Positions 7,770-16,886 of a DNA stretch of 64,000 nt are shown here, piece by piece. The notes beneath the pieces were generated by a model. The model did not search any database. It was not told the origin of the DNA and was given only the letters and a program-made list of their open reading frames with translations. The position numbers and the translations under genes are program-made. The stretch lies in contig NZ_OU745373.1 in assembly GCF_916618745.1 (NCBI RefSeq), positions 1,263,501-1,327,500 on the forward strand. The letters are read 5' to 3'. Every line of letters begins with the position of its first letter. The stretch's first letter is position 1. The DNA is from Cardiobacterium sp. Marseille-Q4385 (GTDB taxonomy: Bacteria > Pseudomonadota > Gammaproteobacteria > Cardiobacteriales > Cardiobacteriaceae).

Positions 7770-9053
7770 TCAGGGGTTCTCGTGGGTTTCGGTTTTGAAG
7801 GTATCGGCGATGATGGCCAGCCAGTCTTTGTGATCCGGCGGGATGGCATGGATGAGTTCGCTGGGGTTGTGTAGCAGTTTGTTGGTGAGTTTGCGGCTGA
7901 GTTGTTCGAGCAGGTGTGCCGGGTCTTCGCCGTGGGCGAGGCGGCGGTAGCTTTCTTGCAGGAGTTGTTCGCGGATGATGTTGGCGTTTTCCCGCATTTT
8001 GCGCACGATTTGTTGCTGGGGTTTGGAGCGCAGCCAGCCAATGAGGTCGTCGCTGTAGAGGCTGATGATGGCTTCGGCCTGACGGGCAGCGCTTTGCCGT
8101 GCTTTGAGGTTGTCGTCGATGATTTGCGCGAGATCGTCCACGTCGTACAGGAAGGCCTGATTCAGGCTGTCTATAGCGGGGTCGAGGTTGCGCGGGATGG
8201 CAAGATCGATGAGGACTTGCAGGCGGTTGCGCCGCCGTTTGAGTGCTTCTTTGATGTGTTCACGATGGACGAGGAGGCAGTCGCTGCGTGCCGCGCCGAT
8301 GATGATGTCGGCTTCGTGCAGTTGTGCCGGCAGTTGTTCGAGGCTGATGGCGAAACCACCGTGTTCTTCGGCAAGTTTTTGCGCGTGGGCGAGGGTACGG
8401 TTGGCGATGATGAGGCGTTTGATGTCGGTATCTTTGAGGTATTTGGCGACGAGTTGGGCGGTTTCGCCCGCGCCGATGATGAGGGCGGTGCGGCGGTTAT
8501 GGTCGTCGAAGAAGCGGTGGGTGAGTTTGACGCCGGCAGCGGCAACGGAGACGTTATTCGCGCCGATGGCGGTGCTGTGGCGGATTTGTTTGGCGACGGC
8601 AAAGCTCTGCTGGAAGAGGCGTTCGAGGACGCTGCCGATAGTGCCCGCTTGTTGGCCGAGGCGGTAAGCCTGTTTGATTTGACCGAGGATTTGCGGTTCG
8701 CCGAGGATGAGGGAGTCAAGGCCGCTGGCGACGCGGTAGATGTGGCGGATGGCGTCGCGGTTGTGCACCTGGAAGGTGAGCGGGGCGAGGGCTGTGGGGT
8801 CGAGGTGTTTGTAGGTGGCAAGCCAGGCAGCAACATGCGCGCTGTGGCCACCGACGGTATAGAGTTCGCTGCGATTGCAGGTGGAGAGCAGGGCGACTTC
8901 GTCCACGCCGGTTTGCCGACGGCAGTCGGTAAGGGCGGAGGCGGTTTCTGCGGGGCTGAAGGCGATTTTTTCGCGCACGGCGGCGTCGGCGGTGTGATGG
9001 TTGATGCCGTAGGCAGTTATGGTTTTTATGGTTTCGTCAAGGGGGGTCAACAT
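7770..9053 (-). CDS. hemA: Glutamyl-tRNA reductase
   Basis: HemA reduces glutamyl-tRNA(Glu) with NADPH to glutamate-1-semialdehyde, the first committed step of tetrapyrrole synthesis by the C5 route. The protein is 427 residues. The catalytic cysteine is Cys59 in LLSTCNRSE, the substrate-binding segment GLDSLILGEPQILGQ follows, and the NADPH-binding fold carries LIIGAGETA. The C-terminal dimerisation helices are intact. It is divergent from the TPR-lolB genes with a short gap of 58 bases, and the downstream prfA is fused to it translationally. Confidence 0.97.
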   Translation of the reverse strand: MLTPLDETIKTITAYGINHHTADAAVREKIAFSPAETASALTDCRRQTGVDEVALLSTCNRSELYTVGGHSAHVAAWLATYKHLDPTALAPLTFQVHNRDAIRHIYRVASGLDSLILGEPQILGQIKQAYRLGQQAGTIGSVLERLFQQSFAVAKQIRHSTAIGANNVSVAAAGVKLTHRFFDDHNRRTALIIGAGETAQLVAKYLKDTDIKRLIIANRTLAHAQKLAEEHGGFAISLEQLPAQLHEADIIIGAARSDCLLVHREHIKEALKRRRNRLQVLIDLAIPRNLDPAIDSLNQAFLYDVDDLAQIIDDNLKARQSAARQAEAIISLYSDDLIGWLRSKPQQQIVRKMRENANIIREQLLQESYRRLAHGEDPAHLLEQLSRKLTNKLLHNPSELIHAIPPDHKDWLAIIADTFKTETHENP

Positions 9054-9111
9054 ATGGTCATGATTTTTTTGGTGCTTCTATTTTAAGCTATCGCGCTTTC
9101 TCTTTCAGCCG

Positions 9112-10836
9112 ATGGTGGATAGGTTGCCACGCCGTAATTGTTTGTCTTTTGCTTTGTTCTGTGTGCTGCCGTCTTTGTACGTGCAGGTCATGGCTGTGCC
9201 TGTGCAAAAGCGGGCGCAGCAGGAGTGGTCACAGTCTTCGCAATGGCTTTATGGTGCAATGACGGCGCGTTTTGAGGATCATGCCGGCAAGTACGCAGCA
9301 GCACTGGATACGATGGCTGATGTGGCGGTGCAGAGCGGCGAATATGATGCACTGGAATATGGGTTTGGTCTCGCCTGGGATACGCGGGATTTTGCCCGCG
9401 CAGAAAAGATTGCCCGCGCCTGGCTCGGCGCTTTTCCCAAGGATGATGCGGCACGATTGGCGTTGCTGCGGGTACTGCTCGCCGATGGGCGCAGTAATGA
9501 AGCACTGGGGCATATGCAGGCTTTGCTGGAACAGGATGGCGGCCCGCAGATGGTGGCGCAGGTGTTCCGTGCGCTCGCCGATCTGCCTGATGGCGCCGCA
9601 CGGCTGGATTTGTTGCAGCAGTTGAGCGGGCAGTTCCCGAAGAACCCGTATATTTTTTATTATTTGGGATTGATGGCCAAGGAACAGGGTAAGGTGACGT
9701 TTGCCGTGGACGCGTTTGACCGTGCGATTGCCCTGGACGGCAACTGGCGCGAGCTGGAATTGATGCAGGCGCAAGTGCTGGCAAGCATCGGCAAGTTGCA
9801 GGAAGCGCGCAAGGTGATGGATAAGATGACGACGCGTTATCCGCAGGATACCAATGTGCTTTCGGCTTATGTGGATATGCTGGCGGCGCATTATCAGTGG
9901 CAGGATGCGCTGCCGTTAGCCCTGCGTTGGCAGGAATTACAGCCGCACGATAGCGCAGTACGGCAGTTGGTGGCGCAATTGTATGCCTCTGCCGGGAATT
10001 TCCCCGCTGCTTCGCAGGCGTTTCGTGAGTTACTGGATGCGCGGCGTATTGACCTCAATAGTTATCTGTTTTTTGTCGCCAACGCCGCCGAGCGCGCCGG
10101 ACAGACGGATACGGCGGTATCGATGCTGGGTAAGGTCAGCAAGGACTCCACCCGCTATTTGCAGGCGCAGGAACAGTTGGCGCTGCTTGCTTTCCGGCGT
10201 GGTGCCTATGATTCAGCACAGACACGTTTTGCCGCACTGCGCCAGGATTTTCCCGATGATGCGCAGGTGCTGGATACTTATCTGATTGAAGCGGCGCAGT
10301 TGCAGCAGGCGAAGCAGTGGAAGCGGTTGGAAACACTGCTACAAGAAGCACTGGCCCGCTATCCTGATCAGGTGGATTTGCTGTATGTCCTCGCCGAATA
10401 TCATGCCGCGCGTGGGCAAATTGAGGATGCTGCCGCGCAATTCGCAAAAATTCTCGCCATTGATCCGGCAAATATTGATGCACTCAACGCTTATGGCTAT
10501 TTGCTATTGACGCAGACGGATGACGCAGAAAAAGCAGCGCAGTTAATCGAGGAAGCGATCAAGCTGTATCCCGACTCACCGGCGATTCAGGACAGCTATG
10601 GTTGGCTGCTATTTCGCCAGGGCAAAATGGAAGAAGCATTATCCTGGCTGCGTCGCGCTTACGCCGCTTATCGCAGTAACGAAATCTCGGCGCATTACAT
10701 CGAAGTGCTCTACGCCACTGGTGAAAAAGCGCTGGCACAAGAAGTGTATCGCTATGAACGACAAGGGCAGCCGGATAACACGCCGCTGAAAGAAATTGGT
10801 AAAAAACTGAAATTGAACGATGACAAAAAAAAGTAA
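9112..10836 (+). CDS. TPR-repeat protein preceding LolB
   Basis: The 574-residue protein is built of tetratricopeptide repeats, seen for example in NPYIFYYLGLMAKEQGK, DAVYVLAEYHAARGQ-like segments and NIDALNAYGYLLL. The N-terminus (SFALFCVLPSLYVQVMA) looks like a signal peptide, so it is probably periplasmic or envelope-bound. Its 3' end overlaps lolB by 17 bases. A TPR protein in the same place, divergent from hemA and before lolB, is known in Pseudomonas, so the context is conserved though the role is unproven. The start ATG at 9112 has no clear ribosome-binding site; GTG codons just inside the frame are alternatives. Confidence 0.85.
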   Translation: MVDRLPRRNCLSFALFCVLPSLYVQVMAVPVQKRAQQEWSQSSQWLYGAMTARFEDHAGKYAAALDTMADVAVQSGEYDALEYGFGLAWDTRDFARAEKIARAWLGAFPKDDAARLALLRVLLADGRSNEALGHMQALLEQDGGPQMVAQVFRALADLPDGAARLDLLQQLSGQFPKNPYIFYYLGLMAKEQGKVTFAVDAFDRAIALDGNWRELELMQAQVLASIGKLQEARKVMDKMTTRYPQDTNVLSAYVDMLAAHYQWQDALPLALRWQELQPHDSAVRQLVAQLYASAGNFPAASQAFRELLDARRIDLNSYLFFVANAAERAGQTDTAVSMLGKVSKDSTRYLQAQEQLALLAFRRGAYDSAQTRFAALRQDFPDDAQVLDTYLIEAAQLQQAKQWKRLETLLQEALARYPDQVDLLYVLAEYHAARGQIEDAAAQFAKILAIDPANIDALNAYGYLLLTQTDDAEKAAQLIEEAIKLYPDSPAIQDSYGWLLFRQGKMEEALSWLRRAYAAYRSNEISAHYIEVLYATGEKALAQEVYRYERQGQPDNTPLKEIGKKLKLNDDKKK

Positions 10837-11374
10837 CGCAAGCTATAAATGGGCATTTGCATTGGGGCTGTTACTGGCAGGGTGTGCACAAACACCACCG
10901 CCGGATACCACACAACCGCAGGTGTATGTCGCTTTCAACCCGCAACGCTGGCTGGCAGAAGGCAAAATTGCCCTCCGCTATCCGGAATGTTCAAAAGTGC
11001 ATGGTTGCAAAGAAAAAAGCGTGATGGCGACCGCTGCCTGGACACACCAAAACAAGACCGAAATGCTGGTTCTGTCCGATCCGATGGGGCAGGAAAGAAT
11101 GCGCATCACCTATGCTAACGGCGTGGTCAACGTGCGCGAAGGCTCACGTGAACGTAGCTTCAATCGTGAAGACATGATCCGCGAAATGGGGATCCCTCTG
11201 CCGTTTGAATCGTTAGCCGCATGGTTAACGACGAAACGCGCTGATGAAGCCTTTGATGCTGAAGGCTGGCATGTTGAACTAAGTAACTGGCAGGGTACGC
11301 ATTACCGCAGCATCCGGTTGCGGCAGAAGGATTATCAGACGCGTCTCGTTGTGCAAAATATCTATGCGATATAG
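10820..11374 (+). CDS. lolB: Outer-membrane lipoprotein insertion factor LolB
   Basis: LolB accepts lipoproteins from LolA in the periplasm and inserts them into the outer membrane; it is itself a lipoprotein. The 184-residue precursor has a lipobox LLAGC with the lipidated Cys22. The mature part has the LolB features FNPQRWLAEGKIALRY and, later, GIPLPFESLAAWL. It overlaps the preceding TPR gene. In related genomes ispE comes next; here a tRNA-Gln and prs follow directly. Confidence 0.93.
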   Translation: MTKKSNASYKWAFALGLLLAGCAQTPPPDTTQPQVYVAFNPQRWLAEGKIALRYPECSKVHGCKEKSVMATAAWTHQNKTEMLVLSDPMGQERMRITYANGVVNVREGSRERSFNREDMIREMGIPLPFESLAAWLTTKRADEAFDAEGWHVELSNWQGTHYRSIRLRQKDYQTRLVVQNIYAI

Positions 11375-11402
11375 AGAGATGCACAAAAAACCAACTTTTC
11401 CC

Positions 11403-11430
11403 TTGCGGCGGAATGATAAATCGCTATAAT
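11403..11430 (+). promoter_or_regulatory. Sigma-70 promoter for tRNA-Gln (and perhaps prs)
   Basis: TTGCGG (-35, 11403-11408) and a perfect TATAAT (-10, 11425-11430) are spaced by 16 bases, about 50 bases upstream of the tRNA. Confidence 0.7.
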
Positions 11431-11483
11431 GCCCGCCTCGCGCTGACAGCGGCAGAGGCCAAGCGGAACATCCGCCACAATAC

Positions 11484-11559
11484 TGGGGTGTCGCCAAGTG
11501 GTTAAGGCACCGGGTTTTGATCCCGGCATTCGTAGGTTCGAATCCTTCCACCCCAGCCA
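11484..11559 (+). tRNA. tRNA-Gln (anticodon TTG)
   Basis: The 76-base cloverleaf has acceptor arms TGGGGTG and CACCCCA, discriminator G and an encoded CCA. The anticodon stem CCGGG/CCCGG encloses the loop TTTTGAT, giving anticodon TTG for CAA codons. The T arm contains GGTTCGAATCC. It lies between lolB and prs, where a tRNA-Gln is also found in Pseudomonas. Confidence 0.96.
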
Positions 11560-11588
11560 TCTTTCCTTTCCATATGTAAGGTGAACAC

Positions 11589-12542
11589 GTGTCCAGAGGC
11601 AGCATGACCGTATTCACGGGCAATGCCAATCCACAGCTTGCTCGTCAGATTGTTCAGCATCTTGGCTTGCCACTCGGCAATGCCGTCGTCGATAAATTCT
11701 CAGATGGCGAAATTCGCGTTGAACTGCAAGAGAACGTACGTGGTAAAGACGTTTTTGTTATCCAGCCAACCAGCCATCCAACTAACGACAGCATCATGGA
11801 ATTGCTCATTTTGAGCGATGCTTTACGTCGTGCATCTGCTAACCGTATTACAGCTGTTATCCCCTATTTTGGCTATTCCCGTCAGGATCGCCGTCCCCGT
11901 TCGGCGCGTGTACCGATATCGGCTAAAGTAGTGGCTAACATGATCGTCGGCGTCGGTATAGACCGAGTCCTCACCCTTGACTTGCATGCCGATCAAATCC
12001 AAGGCTTTTTTGATTTTCCGGTGGACAACATCTATGCCACACCGATAATCCTCAATGACCTGATGGCGCAAGATTTCAAAAACCCGGTGGTCGTATCGCC
12101 GGATATAGGTGGTGTGCTACGGGCGCGGGCTACCGCCAAACAAATGAACGCCAAACTGGCTATCATTGACAAACGTCGCCCCCGTCCGAATGAATCGGAA
12201 GTGATGAATATCATTGGCGACAGTATTGAAGGTTGCGATTGCATCTTGGTCGATGACATGGTTGATACCGCTGGAACCTTGACTAATGCGGCGACTGCAC
12301 TGAAAGAACGCAACGCACGCTCTGTCACCGCATATTGCACCCATGCTATTCTGTCTGGCAAGGCAATTGAAAACATTGAGAAATCTGGCATGGATCAGCT
12401 GATTGTGACGGATTCCATCGCCCTGCGTGAACCGGCAAAAGCGTGTAAAAAAATCCGTGTACTTTCTATTGCTGGATTGGTGGCTGAAAGTATTCGGCGC
12501 ATTCACGTCGAAGAATCGATTTCTTCGCTGTTCGTTAACTAA
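11589..12542 (+). CDS. prs: Ribose-phosphate pyrophosphokinase (PRPP synthetase)
   Basis: Prs transfers pyrophosphate from ATP to ribose 5-phosphate, giving PRPP for nucleotide, histidine and tryptophan synthesis. The protein shows the family's FSDGEIRVELQENVRGKDVF, the PYFGYSRQDR ATP-binding segment and the PRPP-binding loop CILVDDMVDTAGTL. A GTG start at 11589 preceded by AAGG gives MSRGSMTVFTGNANP, which resembles the Pseudomonas N-terminus MSKMMVFTGNANP. The ATG at 11604, with its own AGAGG, is nearly as good. A terminator-like hairpin (12567-12595) follows the gene. Confidence 0.96.
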   Translation: MSRGSMTVFTGNANPQLARQIVQHLGLPLGNAVVDKFSDGEIRVELQENVRGKDVFVIQPTSHPTNDSIMELLILSDALRRASANRITAVIPYFGYSRQDRRPRSARVPISAKVVANMIVGVGIDRVLTLDLHADQIQGFFDFPVDNIYATPIILNDLMAQDFKNPVVVSPDIGGVLRARATAKQMNAKLAIIDKRRPRPNESEVMNIIGDSIEGCDCILVDDMVDTAGTLTNAATALKERNARSVTAYCTHAILSGKAIENIEKSGMDQLIVTDSIALREPAKACKKIRVLSIAGLVAESIRRIHVEESISSLFVN

Positions 12543-12566
12543 TCCTGAACGAACGCGAAAAACGGG

Positions 12567-12595
12567 AGAGCGCTGGTCGCAAGCGCTCTTTTTTA
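12567..12595 (+). terminator. Terminator or attenuator between prs and rplY
   Basis: AGAGCGCT, a 7-base loop and AGCGCTCT are followed by six Ts. It lies 16 bases before the rplY start, so it may reduce rather than abolish read-through. Confidence 0.75.
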
Positions 12596-12611
12596 TACTA
12601 TGGAGAAAACT

Positions 12612-13259
12612 ATGAGTAACTATGCTTATATCCTGAGTGCCACTGTTCGTCAGGACAACGGGAAAGGTGCGAGCCGCCGCCTGCGTCGTGAAGGACTGGT
12701 ACCCGCTATCGTCTATGGCGGTGAAGAAAAACCGCTGTCTATCGCTATCTCGCAAGATTCGCTTGTTCGTTACGGCAAATTTGATAGCTTCTATTCACAA
12801 ATCATCTGCCTGCAAGTCGAAGGGCAGGGCGATATCGAAGTGATCGTCCGTGACGTACAGCGCCACCTCTATAAGCCGCTGTATCAACACCTTGACTTCC
12901 AACGTATTGTGCGTGGTCAAGAACTGCAAGCGACTGTCAGCTTGCACTTCATCAACGAAGAAAGCAGTGTTGGCGTCAAAGCGGGCGGTTTGGTAGAACA
13001 CCACCTCAACAGTGTGGACATCATTTGCTTACCGCGTAACCTGCCGGAAAACATCGAAGTTGATATGGCGGAAGCTGCCTTGGGTGACGTTATTCACCTG
13101 CGTGACCTGAAACTGCCGCAAGGTGTGCGCCTCGTCCACGACGACGAACGTGCCGAAGCCGTGGTGGCGCAAATCGTTCACCCGAATCGTGCTGTTACTG
13201 ATGATGAAGTCGCAGGCGATGAAAGTGTTGCCACAGACGGCGACAGCGACGCTGAATAA
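12612..13259 (+). CDS. rplY: 50S ribosomal protein L25 (general stress protein Ctc form)
   Basis: L25 binds 5S rRNA in the large ribosomal subunit. The 215-residue protein is the long CTC/TL5 form, with the L25 beta-barrel in about the first 95 residues (ATVRQDNGKGASRRLRREGLVPAIVYG) and a second domain ending in an acidic tail. The start at 12612 is preferred to an ATG at 12600 because GGAG sits 6 bases before it. It follows prs and precedes pth by 2 bases, the classical prs-rplY-pth order. Confidence 0.95.
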   Translation: MSNYAYILSATVRQDNGKGASRRLRREGLVPAIVYGGEEKPLSIAISQDSLVRYGKFDSFYSQIICLQVEGQGDIEVIVRDVQRHLYKPLYQHLDFQRIVRGQELQATVSLHFINEESSVGVKAGGLVEHHLNSVDIICLPRNLPENIEVDMAEAALGDVIHLRDLKLPQGVRLVHDDERAEAVVAQIVHPNRAVTDDEVAGDESVATDGDSDAE

Positions 13260-13261
13260 AC

Positions 13262-13834
13262 ATGATCAAACTGATCGTCGGCCTCGGAAATCCCGGGGAT
13301 CGCTACCAAAAAACCCGCCACAACGCGGGTTTTTGGTTATTAGACCAACTGGTTGCCAGTGAGCATAGCCGTCTTGCCGAAGACAAAAAATTCCAAAGTG
13401 AATACGGCAAAATCTTCTTGGCCAACCACCCGCTGCACCTGCTTAAACCGCTGACTTTCATGAATGCCAGCGGACGTGCGGTGAGTGCTGCGGCAAAATT
13501 CTATGACATTGCCCCGGAAGAAATCCTGGTCGTTCACGACGAACTAGATCTGCCGGAAGGTGCGGTCAAACTTAAATACGGTGGCGGCCACGGTGGCCAT
13601 AATGGTCTGCGTGACATCATCGCGGCACTCGGCAGTAAAGATTTCTACCGTCTGCGCATCGGTATTAACCATCCCGGCGATCGCAACCAAGTTGTGGATT
13701 ACGTCCTGCATCCGCCCGGCAAGGCAGAACAGGCACAAATCGATACTGCTATCACACGCGGTCTGAACATCCTGCCCATCCTGCTGCAAGGTGGTGCGGA
13801 AAAAGCTATGCACCGCCTGCACAGTACCGAATAA
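13262..13834 (+). CDS. pth: Peptidyl-tRNA hydrolase
   Basis: Pth cleaves peptidyl-tRNA released early from ribosomes, recycling tRNA. The 190-residue protein opens IKLIVGLGNPGDRYQKTRHNAGF with catalytic His20. It also shows the conserved FMNASG and VVHDELDLPEG segments and the GGGHGGHNGL loop. It starts 2 bases after the rplY stop and is followed by ychF. Confidence 0.97.
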   Translation: MIKLIVGLGNPGDRYQKTRHNAGFWLLDQLVASEHSRLAEDKKFQSEYGKIFLANHPLHLLKPLTFMNASGRAVSAAAKFYDIAPEEILVVHDELDLPEGAVKLKYGGGHGGHNGLRDIIAALGSKDFYRLRIGINHPGDRNQVVDYVLHPPGKAEQAQIDTAITRGLNILPILLQGGAEKAMHRLHSTE

Positions 13835-13899
13835 CCCGCTATACGGACACACCAGCTTCACAACATTGCCGTTTCACACGAAACAAGAGGACATACCAT

Positions 13900-14994
13900 A
13901 TGGGATTCAACTGCGGCATCGTCGGCTTGCCAAATGTCGGCAAGTCCACCCTCTTCAATGCCCTGACCAACGCAGGCATTGACGCCCAAAATTACCCCTT
14001 CTGCACCATTGAACCAAATACCGGCATTGTCTACATGCCCGATCCACGACTGGATGCGCTGGCCGCCATCGTCAAACCCGAACGCGTCCTGCCGACCACC
14101 ATGGAATTTGTGGATATTGCCGGCCTCGTTGCGGGCGCATCCAAAGGCGAAGGCCTGGGCAACCAGTTCCTTGCCAACATTCGCGAAACAGACGCCATCG
14201 CGCAAGTTGTGCGCTGCTTTGATAACGATGATGTCGTTCACGTTGCCGGCAAAATCGACCCGTTGAGCGACATTCAGGTCATCGAAAGCGAACTCATCCT
14301 TGCCGATATGGCCTCACTGGAAAAAGCCCAGCAGCGCCTGACCCGCGTTGCCAAAGGCGGTGACAAAGACGCCAAGCTCAAACTCGACATCATCGCCCGT
14401 CTCACCCCGCACCTTGAAGACGGCAATCTCGCGCGCACCCTGCCGCTTACCGACGAAGAGAAAAAAGCCCTGCGCGAACTCTTCCTGCTCACCATGAAGC
14501 CGATGATGTATGTCGCCAACGTGGATGAAGCGCACATTAACGGCGACAACGCCTACGTCCAGCAAGTGCGCGACAAAGCCGCACAAAGCGGCGCTGTGGT
14601 TGTCACCGTTTGCGCCGCTATTGAGGCCGAACTGTCCCAGCTGGAAGGCGACGAACAAAGCGAATTACTCGCCAGTTACGGCCTTGCCGAACCCGGTTTG
14701 AATCGCGTCATCCGCGCCGGTTACGACCTGCTCGGCCTCGGCACCTACTTCACCGCTGGCGTCAAAGAAGTTCGCGCCTGGACCATGCCCGCCAATGCCA
14801 CTGCACCACAAGCCGCGGGCGTCATCCACACCGACTTCGAACGCGGCTTCATTCGCGCCGAAGTTATCGCCTACGACGACTTCATCCGCTACCACGGTGA
14901 AGCGGGCGCCAAAGAAGCCGGCAAATGGCGGCTCGAAGGCAAGGATTACCGCGTCCAAGAAGGCGACGTTATCCATTTCCGCTTCAACGTCTGA
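13900..14994 (+). CDS. ychF: Ribosome-binding ATPase YchF (OLA1 family)
   Basis: YchF is an Obg-related P-loop protein that prefers ATP and binds ribosomes; in E. coli it is linked to the oxidative-stress response. The 364-residue protein has the G1 loop GLPNVGKSTLFN at residues 8-19, the G3-region FVDIAGLV, a coiled-coil insert (residues about 130-200) and a C-terminal TGS domain (TYFTAGVKEVRAWT). AGAGG lies before the ATG. It follows pth, the usual neighbour. Confidence 0.96.
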   Translation: MGFNCGIVGLPNVGKSTLFNALTNAGIDAQNYPFCTIEPNTGIVYMPDPRLDALAAIVKPERVLPTTMEFVDIAGLVAGASKGEGLGNQFLANIRETDAIAQVVRCFDNDDVVHVAGKIDPLSDIQVIESELILADMASLEKAQQRLTRVAKGGDKDAKLKLDIIARLTPHLEDGNLARTLPLTDEEKKALRELFLLTMKPMMYVANVDEAHINGDNAYVQQVRDKAAQSGAVVVTVCAAIEAELSQLEGDEQSELLASYGLAEPGLNRVIRAGYDLLGLGTYFTAGVKEVRAWTMPANATAPQAAGVIHTDFERGFIRAEVIAYDDFIRYHGEAGAKEAGKWRLEGKDYRVQEGDVIHFRFNV

Positions 14995-14996
14995 GA

Positions 14997-15094
14997 CCAA
15001 TACCGGAAATAGAGCCGGGAAGGCGGCGCGCCGCTGACCGTATGTTGAATACAGCAAAGCGCGCCAGCGTAGCCAGATAATTTTCTGGTATTGG
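14997..15094. repeat. MITE-like element copy 2, 98 bp
   Basis: Terminal inverted repeats CCAATACCgGAAA (left) and TTTtCtGGTATTGG (right) enclose a GC-rich interior with AAGGCGGCGCGCC and CCGTATGTTGAATACAG, shared in reverse complement with copy 1 (592-737). There is no inner palindrome. It fills most of the ychF-efp gap. Confidence 0.65.
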
Positions 15095-15145
15095 CCTGAT
15101 TCCGCTAACATAGCACCCTCACAACACCACAACTAAGGAACCCCA

Positions 15146-15715
15146 ATGGCAAACTACTCAACCAACGAATTCAAAGCCGGCCTGAAAATCATGCTCGACG
15201 GCGACCCCTATAACATCGTCGAAAACGAATTCGTCAAACCCGGCAAAGGACAAGCCTTTAACCGCGTCAAAGTGCGCAACCTCAAAACCGGCCGCGTCAT
15301 CGAGCGTACCTTCAAATCCGGCGACAGCGTCGAAGCGGCCGATGTGCACGAAACCGAAATGCAATACCTCTACAAAGACGAAAGCAGCTGGCACTTCATG
15401 CACCCCGAAACCTTCGAACAACTGCAAGCTGACGCCGCCGCCGTAGCGGATGCTGACAAATGGATGCTCGAACAGGCGCTGTGCACCGTCGTCCTCTGGA
15501 ATGGCAACATCATCAGCGTCACCGCGCCGAACTTCGTCGAACTCAAAGTTGTGGACACCGACCCCGGCCTGCGCGGCGATACCTCTGGCGGTGGTGGTAA
15601 ACCGGCTACCCTCGAAACCGGCGCTGTCGTCCGCGTACCGCTCTTCATGAACATCGGCGACGTCATCCGCGTCGATACCCGCAGCGGCGAATACCTCGGG
15701 CGCGCCAAAGAATAA
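15146..15715 (+). CDS. efp: Translation elongation factor P
   Basis: EF-P enters the ribosomal E site and relieves stalling at polyproline stretches. The 189-residue protein has the KOW-like N-terminal domain and two OB folds. The modification site is Lys34 in VKPGKGQAF, the type that is beta-lysylated by EpmA/EpmB in gammaproteobacteria. The strongly proline-repeated RTX protein at 46755-52007 (about 35 VDPKP units) would be an obvious client, though this is inferred. Confidence 0.97.
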   Translation: MANYSTNEFKAGLKIMLDGDPYNIVENEFVKPGKGQAFNRVKVRNLKTGRVIERTFKSGDSVEAADVHETEMQYLYKDESSWHFMHPETFEQLQADAAAVADADKWMLEQALCTVVLWNGNIISVTAPNFVELKVVDTDPGLRGDTSGGGGKPATLETGAVVRVPLFMNIGDVIRVDTRSGEYLGRAKE

Positions 15716-15739
15716 CCCCCTATCGGGAAGGAGCACACC

Positions 15740-16360
15740 ATGCTCAGTCGCAGCCTCGCTCTGCTTGCCCCCATCGCCGTCGTCTCCTGTGTCACCGTCA
15801 ACATCTACTTCCCGGCGGCAGCTGTCGAAAAAGCTGCCGACCAAATCATCCTGGATGTGTGGCACAAACAGGGTGGCGATACCCCGGCAGGTGAAGAAAA
15901 CAAGACCCTACCTGCCACCCCGGGCAAAAAAGCCGAACAGAGCGCGCTTGACCCGCGTCACATCCTCATCGCCGTACTGAACGGCATCAGCAGCGAAGCC
16001 CACGCCCAAAACGTGGACTTCAACGCCACCTCGCCGCAAATCGAACAAATCAAGGCGCGTATGGCGGGCCGCTTCGGTGAGCTGCGGCCCTTCCTCGATA
16101 AAGGCGCGATCGGGCTTACTGCCGACGGCCTTATCGCCGTGCGTGACGCAGGTGCCGCCGAAATGCGCGACCGGGCCCGCATGAACCAGCTCGTCAGCGC
16201 CGAAAACAAAGACCGCAAAGCCCTCTACCAGGCCATTGCGGAAGCCAACAACCAGCCAAGCTGGGCGGCACAAATCCAGAAAACCTTTGCCGAACGCTGG
16301 ATAACCCAGGCCAACAAAGGCTGGTGGTACCAAAGCGGCGGTGGCTGGAAACAAAAATAA
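15740..16360 (+). CDS. DUF1318 (YdbL-like) lipoprotein
   Basis: The 206-residue precursor has a short hydrophobic leader and a lipobox VVSC with Cys17, so it is probably a lipoprotein. The C-terminal half resembles the DUF1318/YdbL domain (TADGLIAVRDAGAAEMRDRARMNQLVSAENKDRKALYQAIA). YdbL belongs to the YnbE-YdbL-YdbH system that works with phospholipid transport to the outer membrane in E. coli; the partners are not in this window. The gene follows efp by 24 bases with GGGAAGGAG before the ATG. Confidence 0.8.
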   Translation: MLSRSLALLAPIAVVSCVTVNIYFPAAAVEKAADQIILDVWHKQGGDTPAGEENKTLPATPGKKAEQSALDPRHILIAVLNGISSEAHAQNVDFNATSPQIEQIKARMAGRFGELRPFLDKGAIGLTADGLIAVRDAGAAEMRDRARMNQLVSAENKDRKALYQAIAEANNQPSWAAQIQKTFAERWITQANKGWWYQSGGGWKQK

Positions 16361-16464
16361 AACCTTCTGCGTGAGATGACGAACAACACAGGCTTCTCAC
16401 AAATATAGACAGCATGGAAAACATTTCCACCGCTGAAACGCAACCATTAAATTAGGAGTAAAAA

Positions 16465-16692
16465 ATGAGCAATTTTGCCAGCGGCATTCTTTTTGTAATT
16501 ATCGGTGTAACCTGTTTGTTGATTATCGGCAGGAGACGATTTTATCGCCGCAATGAATCAGGCCTAGAAGAATTTGATAACTATACAAAAGCCGTAGCTA
16601 CCTCATTTATAGAAGGCATAATACAAATTATCGCTACAATAATGATTTTTTTGGGTGGATTGTTTGCTGTTGTTTTTTATTTTGTTGGATAG
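16465..16692 (+). CDS. Small hypothetical membrane protein, 75 residues
   Basis: The product has two hydrophobic segments (ILFVIIGVTCLLIIG and IIQIIATIMIFLGGLFAVVFYFV) separated by a charged loop, so it is likely an inner-membrane protein. AGGAG lies 8 bases before the ATG. Its base composition is clearly more AT-rich than the neighbours, a sign of transfer or relaxed constraint. No family recognised. Confidence 0.65.
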   Translation: MSNFASGILFVIIGVTCLLIIGRRRFYRRNESGLEEFDNYTKAVATSFIEGIIQIIATIMIFLGGLFAVVFYFVG

Positions 16693-16737
16693 TTAATCTA
16701 AAGCAAAATATAAAAGCCGTTATCACAATGGTAGTGA

Positions 16738-16770
16738 ATGATGTGGCGGGCAAAAAACCCGCCACATCAT
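16738..16770. repeat. Perfect 13-bp inverted repeat
   Basis: ATGATGTGGCGGG (16738-16750) and CCCGCCACATCAT (16758-16770) enclose a 7-base A-rich loop. It may terminate the small membrane gene, but no T run follows. Confidence 0.8.
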
Positions 16771-16785
16771 TATCCAAACACTTCG

Positions 16786-16860
16786 CTAAGCGAGATAAAA
16801 AAGCATTTCTTATCACGCGGCATCAACACTGGGCTCGCCAAGCGGCGAAGGCACAGGCTT
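16786..16860 (+). repeat. CCAAGCGG-family repeats, degenerate, about three units
   Basis: GCTAAGCGAGATAAA, CGCGGCATCAACACTGGG and CCAAGCGGCGAAGGCACAGG follow one another just before the gene at 16887. Confidence 0.6.
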
Positions 16861-16886
16861 CTTCACCCATTTCCCCTTCACACAGC

